From Macrothele yani (lineage: Eukaryota; Arthropoda; Arachnida; Araneae; Macrothelidae), in assembly GCA_039090855.1 (NCBI GenBank), contig CM077005.1, positions 19,321,921-19,385,920 on the forward strand: a stretch of DNA of 64,000 bases, written 5' to 3'. A model generated the notes under the pieces. It worked only from the letters and a program-made list of their open reading frames with translations, was not told the origin of the DNA and did no database searches. This document shows, piece after piece, positions 55,551 to 64,000 of the stretch. The first letter of the stretch is position 1; each line of letters opens with the position of its first letter. A program made the translations under genes and the position numbers.

Positions 55551-58500
55551 TTATTAAAAGGTGGAATTTGATTTCAAAATTTTTTTTTCGGGCAGTTTTT
55601 TTTTAATGAAATTTCGTTTGCTTAATATTTTTGATTAATAATTTTTATGCAAGTAAAATTTTTGCTGTTTAAATAAAATTCTCGAAGATGAAATTCTTTC
55701 ATTACAAAAGCTGCATAAAGTAAAAAAGGGGAGTTCTGGGCTCCAAACCGAACACACACGATTATAATCATTTCTGGGGAACATTAGCTGGTGGTACCCA
55801 AAGTATGCCTCTATTTTCATGAAACACATGGTAGAGCCTTAGCGAATCGGGCAGAAATGAATGATTCGAAGGATACAAAACGTTCTCCCCAGTGGTTTCA
55901 CCCCCCATCCATTCCCTTGAACGTTGCTCATGATCTTAAATAGAAAAAAACTAACCCCATTCTGAAAAAGTGACTAATCCTATACTAAATAATTTTACAA
56001 CTGAAATACATGCAACTAAAACTAAATATAAAACTCGCAAATTAAATATCTTAACAACATTTACAAATTAAGCTAACCAACCTCCCTCTTTCCCTTACCC
56101 ATAAGAAAAAAGATGTTCACCGTCTGCTTGCTTGCTTGCTTCTTTCGGATAGATGCGAGGTAGCCCTGAAAAGGGTTTTTGTTTTTTCCTGTCCTCCCCA
56201 AGTCACTAAGCACCCTCCATGAATTTTGCAAAACAAGATGTTCCAGAAAAATCTGGAAGCAGGCACTGACTGACGAAACAATTCCAAGTTCTTTGGATTC
56301 GATGGGTGCATGCGCCTTGCCCAATCACGTGCAACATCGATCATTTGGAGTGGAAATCACACCTGGTTATTTGACATGAGATGCATGGCAGATAACACAC
56401 ATGATCTTACTTGCACAGCCAGCAGAACTCGAAGGAAATGTCCAAGATGAAGTGCCTGGGTTAATGGGTTTATCAAATTTTAATTTGGTGACCCTGAGAT
56501 GAATGGAGATCAGAAAACTTCCACCATTTCCCTCAGACTTTTAAAATACACACAAACGACTAGAAAAATTGCTTAATAATAAAACCAAACTTTAAAGATC
56601 GTACTATTTTAAAGTCTTAGGGAAAAGATGGAAGTTTTCTGATCTCCATGTATCTCGGGGTCACCAAATTAAAATTTGATAAACCCGTTTACCTAGGCAC
56701 TTCCATCTTGGACATTTTAAAAACATTTCCTTCGAGTTCTGCTGGCTGTGCAAGTAAGATCATGTGTGCTATCTTCCATGCATCTCATGTCAAATAACCA
56801 GGTGTGTGATTTCCACTCCAAATGATCGATGGTGTACGTGCTTTGGCAAGGGCACATGCACTCATCGAATCCAAAGGACTTGGAATTGCTATCTTCAGTG
56901 CCTGTTCAATCTCTGTTTCCAGGTTTTTTCTGGAACATCTTATCTTGTTTTGCAAAATTTGTGGTGGGAGTTTAGTGACTTCGGGAGGTCAGGAAAAAAC
57001 CCCCGCCCTTTTCAGGGCTACCTCGTATCTATCCAGAAGAAGCAAGCAAGCAGACGGCGAACATCCTCTTTTTACTTATGGGTAAGGGAAAGAGGGAGGT
57101 TGGTTAGCTTTATTTGTAAATGTTCGGATATTTAGTTTCAGTTGCATTTAACTTGCGAGTTTTATGTTATTTAGGCTTAGTTGCATATATCTCGGTTGTA
57201 AACTTATTTAGTATGGGGTAGATTTTATTTTTTATTATATTTTTTCTATTTAAGGTCATGAGTACGGTCCAAGGGAATGGATAGTGGAAAGTAAAACCAT
57301 TGGAGAAAACGTTCGGTATTCTTCGAATCATTAATTTCGGCCCGACTTGCTGATGCTGTACCGTGTGTTTGACGAAAGTGGAGGTTTATTTTGGGCACCT
57401 CCAGTTAATGTTCCCCAAAGATTATTATTAATTTTTTTTTTTTTTTTTTGGTGTTAGGTTTGGAGTCGAGAACTTCCTTATTTTGATTTCATGCAGCTTT
57501 TGTATTAATGAAAGAATTTCATCTTCGAGAATTTTATTTCAACAGCAAAAATTTTACTTGTTTAAAAATGATGAATCAAAAATATTGATTTGACGAAATT
57601 TCATGAAAGAAAAAACCGTCCCGAAAAAATTTATGAAATCAAATTCCACCTTTTAGTAAAACGAACGTTTCAAATAATGACTTTTAGGAAAATGAACTTT
57701 TCAGACTTTGATTTTTAGAAAAACGAATGTTTCAACTATTGATTTTTAGTTGGATGGCATTTCCAATGTTTATTCTATGAGTGAATAAGAAAAATGGGTG
57801 AATTATTCTATGGGATATTCTATGGATGAATTATTCTATGAGATTTTTGTGATTTTAAGAAAACGAAAATTTCAAAAATCGCCCTCTTAATAAAAACAAC
57901 AAAACCATTTTTTGACTTGTTTAAATTTATACGAATCAAAAACGATTTTTATGAATAATGAACGTTTCAAAAGCTGACCTGAAGAAAATTTATGAATTCA
58001 AATTTCGCTTTCTAGAAAAATGAACATTTCAAATATTGACTTTGATGAAAACCATTCGTTCCACACAAATAATTATTTAATAATGAAAGCATTAATGAGT
58101 TAGAGGTTTTACAGATGTGATGGTTCGAAACATGGAAGAGATTCCTAATCGATCTCAATGTTCTGTTGATACGGTGGTTAAGACGCCTGCTTCTCATACA
58201 AAGGAAGGTTCAAGCCTGACCTACCGAACATTTTTCACTCGTGCAGAAAAAATTTCTCGCGTCGTGATGTCATTACTCTGACATGCAAAGTCAATAAAAA
58301 TTCCCGACGCGCTTGGAAATAAATTCCCTGGAAATTTCTAAAATAAAAAAAACATAAAATTTCTCCAAAACTGACGCCAGAGGGCAGCAGAGTCGCTTTC
58401 AAAGCTCAACACTCAATCGCGCTCCCACATCCAACAACGCGCCGCCCTAACTCCAGGTAAAATTTATGAATTCAAATTTCATTAAACACGTGACGTCATC

Positions 58501-58659
58501 GGAGCAGACCCGGCAAGTTACCGGAAGTTATTCATTACTCGACCAGACCCGCGCATTACATCCATCCCGAGCTCTCCCGCCACGCCCACCTGCCCCCGCA
58601 ACCAACCCGCGCTTATCATAGACAAAATGTAAGCCAGAACGCCCTCTTTGATTCTACTT

Positions 58660-58765
58660 TCGGAATCCAGTATAAAATTTCGGTTGTTCATCGGTGGTGC
58701 GTCTTTCTGACAACATGTCCAGTCCATTGCCAACTCTCTCTGTGGGTATATATATATATAGGGCT
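58660..58765 (-). mobile_element. RTE-type LINE 3' end, right piece of the split fragment
   Basis: On plus, CGGAATCCAGTATAAAATTT, CATCGGTGGTGCGTCTTTCT and CATGTCCAGTCCATTGCCA continue the LINE fragment interrupted at 53949. Confidence 0.82.
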
Positions 58766-58789
58766 CGAAATAAGATTTAAAATTTGGGG

Positions 58790-60090
58790 TAAATACTGCC
58801 GCGAAATAAGATTTAAAATTTGGGGTAAATACTGCCGTTAGATTTTGTAAGCTGACGACAACCGTCATCATTTATAATGATCTCTAAATTTTAGTTGAAC
58901 ACCTTTTTGGAAACTTTGAAATAAGTGAATGAATAATGTTAAAAAAGAAAAATTACCTTATCTTGCAAACTGTACAAATTTCTACGAAATACTAAAATAC
59001 AGTCAGATAAAAAGAAACACTTAAATATACTGCAGAGCAGACATACATTTATTTTATCATGCTATAAGTATATGCATTTTGTTTACTTTTTTGGCTAAGA
59101 GTCTGATTACATGTACGAAACCATGTTTCAACTGATCGATCAGCCTTAAAATCGGAAAGTGAAGGACCATCTGCCTTAATTCTCATTAAGGCACATAGTG
59201 CATCTTCATTTAATGAAGCCCTCCAGTCATTTTTTACCCGTTTCATCACACTAAACTGCTTTTGGCATGGTTTTCAATATTTCACTTTTTAATTACGGTG
59301 GTTCCTTCAGTGTACATATCGCTGTTATTTTCTCCGGATTTGGCATATGCCTTCACCAGTTCAAGAAATAGCTGCAACAAAACTTGCATTTTACCTTTTT
59401 CACGTACATGCGACATTCAGTCGTCACAACATCCAAGTAATCTAGTTTCCATCCTAGCACAGTAGGAAGTTTTCACTAACTTTGCTGCTGGTTCGTCTTC
59501 TGATTTCGTTTATTGTTTTCTTTTCTTTTACTTTTGGGTCAGCGTTCGGAGTCTATTTCAAAAAGTTCGCCATATTAATTCATACACACCACGCAGAGAT
59601 TGTTAGAAGCTCAGATCACAGGCTAATAATACTCGTAGCTACTGCAACATGGCCGGTTTCCGGTTTTGTTAAGGAGTGAAAGAATGGAGGTACTCGCACG
59701 CATGCACAGAAATGCTCGTGCTCTGTGATTCTGAAAACCAGCTTCATTATGGCCCATAGGGTCAGTCTTCACGCTTGTTAAAATGACAGGTCTTCCCCCC
59801 CCCCACTAAGAGTAAATGAGCATGAAGTTTTAGCTTAGCTTGTTGTTTTTGTTCACCAAACTTAAACAGGGCAGTTGGGGCACTTAACAAGAAAATGGAC
59901 CCCCGCGCCCAGTGACGCTTAACGAAAGATAAGAAAAAAGATTCTGGAATTTCTCGTCACAAAATCTCATTCTGACAGGTGAATTTTTGAAACATGCCGT
60001 GAGAACCACTGATTGTCGCGGCATTTTTAATGTAGCTCACGGCATTTGCCGCGAGTTATCTTGGGCCCTGATATATATATATATATATAT
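58790..60090. other. Unassigned sequence
   Basis: A short tandem duplication (AAATAAGATTTAAAATTTGG, near 58767 and 58803) and a minus-strand frame 59049-59249 (RVKNDWRASLNEDALCALMRIKADGPSL) are present. That frame resembles a C-terminal piece of hAT/zinc-finger transposase-type proteins (seen_in family phrases such as LSALMLI) but too weakly to call. Confidence 0.35.
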
Positions 60091-60097
60091 ATACTAC

Positions 60098-60530
60098 ACA
60101 CTGTGAAACTTTCATTAACAGACACTTCTTAATAACGGACATCTCTCTATAACGGACATCTCTCTATAACGGACAATTTTTTATTTCCCTGCAGAAATGC
60201 ATGGCTTTTTATGGGACATCCACTTCTTAATAGCGAACATTCTAAATAACGGACGCCCCCCCATCGGTGACGCAGTGGTCTAAGCGATGGCCTCTGACCA
60301 TTCGTCCGTAAGGGGTCCGTGTTCGAATCCCGGTGAGGCATGGATGTTGTGCTTGTCTTACGGCACTGGCTCTTTCCCTTCCCTGGAACCAGTGACCCTA
60401 AATTAGGGACGGACGACTGCTTATAGCCCATTGAGTTGCTCACGGTGGTCGTTAAACCTCCAGTCAAAAATAAAGAAAAAAAAAATAACGGACGCGGACA
60501 CACTTAAAGTACAAAAGAACGGACAATTTA
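60098..60530. mobile_element. Tigger-type terminal sequence, SINE-interrupted
   Basis: CACTGTGAAACTTTCATTAACAG is followed by ATAACGGACATCTCTCTATA repeats. Tigger and other pogo-type ends typically contain such TCTCTATAACGGAC runs. No partner end was found, so this is only one end. A SINE is inserted at 60257. Confidence 0.55.
60257..60482 (+). mobile_element. SINE family 1, full-length copy
   Basis: Complete SINE with the perfect 13 bp TSD AAATAACGGACGC at 60244-60256 and 60483-60495, inserted in the Tigger-type end. Confidence 0.94.
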
Positions 60531-61040
60531 CTTTTCGATTCTAGAAATCCCTAGGAGTGTGATTCGACCAAACTCGCAAAATTTTTCTTTTTTGTTATTT
60601 TACCGTTCCTCATTTTCTATCATTACAGTTTTGTTCCCGAGGCCTAGTAAATTTTAAGGTGCTAAGTGCTATGTACCCTGGGTAAGTGGCCGAAATCGCT
60701 GGAAAAACTATTAGCGTTCGTTCTAACCAGACAGTCTGACCCTCTCTTTTCATACGTACAGCTGACCCAAGGTAAGTAGATTATAGAAGGTAGGTCCGAG
60801 AGCAGGTTTTCGAAGCTAGTAGTTCTAAACCCTCAGGCGGGGTGAGTTTTGTGACGTCAAAGGTGCAATGGGTCAAAGTTGAGACTGACATTCTGTCTAA
60901 GGTGCGCGTGCTTTCTAGAATTTATGCCTAGTTTCAGCGATTTTTGTCCAGTATTTTCCAAGTGATACACATTTTTGCAGTGAGTTAATAGTCAGTTTAT
61001 AAATATTTTTTATTAATATATTTGGTCAAAGCAACTTTTT
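60530..61040. other. Unassigned leader before the THAP gene
   Basis: No coding sequence or repeat is seen. It may contain the 5' end of the P-element-like gene that follows. Confidence 0.4.
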
Positions 61041-61689
61041 GTGCATTGTGCATTAATAGATATGCTTGTTGCGTGTTGTGGCAACAGCAAAAGATCGAAA
61101 AATTCCAACTTAAATTTTCATCGGATCCCAAAGGGCAGTTTGAAAAAAGCCCGGATGAACTCATGGCGACGAAAAGATGCATTTAACGCTGACAACGCCA
61201 AAATATGCTGTGCCCATTTTGATGAGGATTTTGAAAGAGATTTAAAAAGTTAATTTATATGCTGCAATTCTCGCCTCGCCTGAAGACAGGTGTGATTCCT
61301 CACTTTAATATATTTGGTTGTTGTGCTTCAAGCACAAAGCAAGAAAGATCAAAACGTGCTGAAAAAAAAAATAAATCTCATCAGTTTTTGTCAGAAGTAA
61401 TGCAGAATTTTATATCAAAGTATGCCAGATTGAGTCTAGATTTGCAAGTTCAGTCTGTTGACGACTTGCTGGAAGTGATTCTTTTCATTTAGCTTGAAAG
61501 TCGAAATAGAAGAACAAGGTAAGAAAATTGGGTACTTACGTATTAACGCCACCGCAGCAGAAGTTGTGCTAATGCGCCAATAAAGAGCAATCTTGTTGTT
61601 CGCACGCGCAGGCATTAACGCCACCGCAGCAGAAGTTGTGCTAATGCGCCAATAAATGTACACCTAAAATTTTTGCGACAAATCATAAA

Positions 61690-61970
61690 ATAAAACACTT
61701 TATTTAAAAACAAAGTAGTCAATCGGATTTCGGTGGAAAATGGGCCGATATAGAGTTCAACATAGATTCAAAACAGTCTCTATTTTCTTTCACCTGTTGC
61801 TGTCGCCATATGAACGTATTAACGCCACCGCAGCTACAGATAAAACACTTTATTTAAAAACAAAGTAGTCAATCGGATTTCGGTGGAAAATAGGCCGATA
61901 TAGAGTTCAACATAGATTCAAAACAGTCTCTATTTTCTTTCACCTGATTCTGTCGCCATATGAACTCTGA
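61690..61970. repeat. 150 bp tandem duplication at the 3' end of the Merlin transposase
   Basis: TAAAACACTTTATTTAAAAA begins at 61691 and 61841, and both copies run to the sequence TTTCTTTCACCTG and GTCGCCATATGAAC. A piece of the Merlin inverted end (CGTATTAACGCCACCGCAGC) lies at the junction. Confidence 0.88.
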
Positions 61971-63217
61971 TAAATAAGATTCCAAATGATGTCTCGCTGT
62001 CCCCCTATGTCTCTTGTTCCTCCATTTAGCACTGCCCCACATTCTCTCAACTGTTTGTGTATGAACTCCTGTATCAGGATCAATAAAATTGTATTTATGA
62101 TTAAGGTGGACCTCAAGTAAATTTGGTTCCTATACTTCCAATGGGAAAACTTCTGTACACATTTTCTTCACAATTAATGCGCTCCCAAGGATGAAAATTT
62201 GAACATCGATTAAAATAGCTTCATTTTATAACTTGGAATACTTAATAATTTCTAAAACATAACCGTAATTATGCAACCAACATTTGTTTGTCTACTGACG
62301 TCATCAAAGTACAGGTCGCGCCATCTTTTTCTAGTTTCAACACCACTAAAGGAAAAGTTATTGATTTTTAATATCATTATGGTTATGTTTTAGAAAATAT
62401 TAAGTATTTCAAGTTATAATATGAAGTTAGTTTAATCGATGTTAAAATTTTCATCCTTGGTAACGCATTGATTGTGAAGAAAATGTGTACAGAAGTTTTT
62501 CCATTTGAAGTATAGGAAGCAAAATTACTTGAGGTTCACCTTAACTTTAGCATGTAGGAATCCTTCTATTTCTATTCTATTTGTTTGGTAACCTTTTCAA
62601 CTGTCAGAATAAATTGTGCTACCATCTGCAATGTTTTCAATAATTTTATCAAGAAGGGTACAGCCAGTTCTATTAGGAACAGTGACAACAAACGAATCTT
62701 TTGTTTCTCTACATATACCACCAAACACCCACTGTTCGGGTAATACTCGACCACAATTATTTTTACGTTTAGTAAACAAACTTTCATCAATTTCCACAAT
62801 GCAATCTGGTCCACCTACCTTCTTGTTTGGTTTATTCTCCATATCCAAGACACATAATTCACGCATGTAATTGTTCCAATCTATAACAGTTTTATCTGAT
62901 AAATCAAGTTGCTTTTCACAAAATTTAATCGACGTCAACTCCTCGCACCAGCAGTATATGAATCTCAAAGCTGAACAAAATGGAATTCTGCTTCCCTCAA
63001 ACCAGTTGTCTTTTCTAAGTCCCACTTGCTGATCACACTGTCTTAAATTACATTTCCAAAACTTACGTTTACCGAAATACAGTTTCATGTCATGGGAATT
63101 AGTACATTTTCGTTCTTTTGGTAAAATATTTCGCTCCTGAAAAAATAAAATTGCATCTTGTTCTGTTTTTGGCAAATCCCAAATGCGCATTTTCGTAGCA
63201 CTAAAAAATGGCGTCAA
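61869..63217 (-). pseudogene. Merlin transposase (IS1016/ISXO2-like DDE), MITE-interrupted
   Basis: The first 206 codons (63217 to 62597) are open: a zinc-ribbon-type start region with cysteines (ERKCTNSHDM, FWKCNLRQCDQQ), a helix-turn-helix-like block, then VGGPDCIVEIDESLFTKRK with the first catalytic Asp of Merlin, QWVFGGICRETKDSF, and GSTIYSD with the second Asp. A TGG-to-TGA change right after SDS stops the frame. Reading on gives KGYQTN and GFLHAKV, then the 435 bp MITE. Beyond the MITE (62101 down to 61869) comes NHKYNFIDPDTGVHTQTVE with the third acidic residue, WGSAKWRNKRHRGTARHHLE and a natural stop after PPKSD. So all catalytic residues survive in a gene killed by one nonsense change and one insertion. 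Confidence 0.94.
62106..62540. mobile_element. TTAA-flanked MITE inside the Merlin transposase
   Basis: It begins GGTGGACCTCAAGTAAATTT and ends with the inverse TTACTTGAGGTTCACC. TTAA at 62102-62105 and 62541-62544 is the TSD. The two flanks join in the Merlin reading frame when one TTAA is counted once (HAKV then NHKYN), which proves both the insertion and its exact boundaries. It is the simpler form of the element at 17521-18125. Confidence 0.95.
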
Positions 63218-63659
63218 AAATCAGCAAACAAAGAATCCAAAATATAAATGCCTACGCGTGCGAACAACAAGATTGCTTCTTTATTGGCGCATTAGCACAG
63301 CTTCTGCTGCGGTGGCGTTAATACGTAAGTACCGAAAATTGCACCATTAAAAATATGTAGAAAAGCTTAATAAAATAAATTCTGAGTTACGATCGAAACT
63401 TCAGTATTGGCAAACCAAAGCTAAAATCAATTATTTAAAAGCTAGAAATGTACAATTTGAAAAAGCACTGCTGAAAAAAATAAAAAGATTTTCTGTTATT
63501 ACGGAGGAAAACGGTGAAAAAAGGAAACAGTGAGCAGAATATTTTCAAAAAGCATATCAGCAGAAATGGTCATACGTATCTTGTATGGAAATTCTACGAA
63601 AATTTTAAAGTGTTTTCCCGAAAATCCACGGAGAACAACTTACGAAACATCATATAGTT

Positions 63660-64000
63660 AAGCATTTATCTTTGGAACTCAAAAAGGTGTTCCCAGAGGT
63701 GGATGAAAAAAATCGTATATCTTCACCCAAAATTGAGCGTTTTTATTAGGAATAAATTCCTTAATAATTGTATGACTGAGTTACGATCGAAACTTCAGTA
63801 TTAATATGAAAATAAAAATTAAACAGTGGGCAAAAAGTTTCTCAAAAGTAAAAGTGGGCAAAAGTTCTCAAAAGTAAAAAGTGGGCAAAAAGTTCTCAAA
63901 AGTAAAACAAACTCGTCATGAGAGGTACTTCGAACTGAAAAAAGTATATTCTTTTGCTTTTCTGTTACCTAAAATGTAACAATTTTTTTTCTGAAAATGA
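63660..64000 (+). other. 3' sequence after the THAP gene
   Basis: Short direct repeats (AAAAGTGGGCAAAAAGTTCTCAAAAGTAAA) at 63826-63903. Pieces such as HLSLELKKVFPEVDEKNR (about 63660-63720) continue the P-element-like frame. The window ends here, so the element's right end cannot be seen. A direct repeat TGAGTTACGATCGAAACTTCAGTATT occurs at 63383 and 63776. Confidence 0.45.

Larger units (their letters stand above)
53950..58659. mobile_element. Giant fold-back element, 4.7 kb, arms ~2.1 kb
   Basis: Two inverted arms meet at a ~56 bp loop (56549-56604). The left arm spans 53950-56548 (about 420 bp of it later SINEs), the right 56605-58659. Matching inverse landmarks run the full length: GGGCGTTCTGGC/TGTTCTAGCAT near the ends; TAATGAATAACTTCCG; TCTGCTCCGATGA(C/T)GTCA; a tRNA-like block; many AAAGTCA(G/A)TATTTGAAA units; CACATGATCTTACTTGCAC; and GATCAGAAAACTTCCA beside the loop. 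Arms differ by substitutions and indels. The host site is an older LINE 3' fragment, and a short TCGGAA at 53944-53949 and 58660-58665 flanks the element as a probable TSD. No transposase is recognised in it, though short related frames occur in both arms (56117-56344 minus and 56822-57085 plus). Confidence 0.85.
61531..63333 (-). mobile_element. Merlin-family DNA transposon with ~80 bp inverted ends and 8 bp TSD
   Basis: The ends are near-perfect inverse copies beginning GGTACTTACGTATTAACGCC and extending about 85 bp (through CAATAAAGA(A)GCAATCTTGTTGTTCGCACG). The perfect 8 bp direct repeat GAAAATTG at 61523-61530 and 63334-63341 matches the 8-9 bp TSD known for Merlin. The left end is complex: parts of the inverted end recur at 61613-61655 and 61813-61833, and a 150 bp segment is duplicated. 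It carries a single transposase gene on the minus strand. Confidence 0.94.
61041..63660 (+). pseudogene. P-element-like THAP transposase gene, interrupted by a Merlin transposon
   Basis: The THAP finger at 61065-61245 reads MLVACCGNSKRSKN, NFHRIPKG, MNSWRRKDAF, KICCAHFDEDFERDL. The C-x2-H end is present. After a frameshift, RLKTGVIPHFNI matches the AVPT-type tail, then QERSKRAEKKNKSHQFLSEV. The reading continues to 61530, is cut by the Merlin insertion, and resumes at 63342 with a basic coiled-coil (KLNKINSELRSKLQYWQTK, KALLKKIKRFSVI) to a stop at about 63531, then SYVSCMEILRKF-like pieces. THAP plus coiled-coil is the N-terminal plan of P-element and THAP9 proteins. The catalytic part, if present, lies beyond or has decayed. 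Copy is inactive. Confidence 0.78.

Noticed and set aside
56073..57135. Related open frames in both arms of the fold-back element as a real gene
   Set aside because: Similarity follows from the inverted repeat itself; indels shift the frame between arms and no domain is recognised.
59049..59249. Minus-strand 66-codon frame as a transposase fragment
   Set aside because: Similarity to hAT or zinc-finger transposase endings is too weak to support from sequence alone.

Overview
The window looks like repeat-dense, non-coding DNA from a metazoan nuclear genome, most likely an invertebrate and plausibly an arthropod. The evidence is indirect: tRNA-derived SINEs, an RTE-type LINE, mariner, Tc1, Tigger/pogo, hAT, Merlin and P-element relics, several long-inverted-repeat elements, microsatellites and low coding density. 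I found no host protein-coding gene, rRNA, CRISPR array or prokaryotic operon. Nearly every recognisable protein piece is transposase or reverse transcriptase, and all but one are broken. The species cannot be named from the sequence alone.

Layout. 0-5.3 kb: copies of two SINE families, several with exact target-site duplications (TSDs), including a SINE inside a SINE. 5.5-14.6 kb: a decayed Tigger (pogo-type) transposase split by a ~7.2 kb element with ~530 bp terminal inverted repeats. That element carries a transposase-like gene of a family I cannot assign, which is itself invaded by a P-element relic and a mariner relic. 14.6-16 kb: two large hairpins. 16.5-18.6 kb: ~146 bp satellite units around a TTAA-flanked MITE. 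19.3-21.95 kb and 30.76-31.56 kb: two copies of a non-autonomous element with CATACCTGCCAAC ends. 24.2-24.9 kb: three tRNA-like SINE heads, two forming a palindrome. 24.9-25.45 kb: an old LINE fragment. 27.9-29.1 kb: a degenerate ~150 bp tandem array. 29.4-30.2 kb: a second mariner relic.

32.8-37.3 kb: a long-inverted-repeat element, two Tc1-like relics, more SINEs and three short perfect hairpins. 38.9-45.6 kb: three copies of one RTE-type LINE. One is nearly full length with a 974-codon open frame; the other two are 5'-truncated and arranged tail to tail. 46 kb: a THAP-domain relic. 48.5-50.2 kb: a Tc1-like transposon bounded by inverted repeats and TA, interrupted by a SINE. 53.95-58.66 kb: a giant ~4.7 kb fold-back element that splits an older LINE fragment. 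60.9-64 kb: a P-element-like THAP gene interrupted by a Merlin transposon with a perfect 8 bp TSD, which is in turn interrupted by a TTAA MITE.

The genes do not form a pathway. The window's value is as a layered record of insertions, many of which can be ordered in time from their TSDs.
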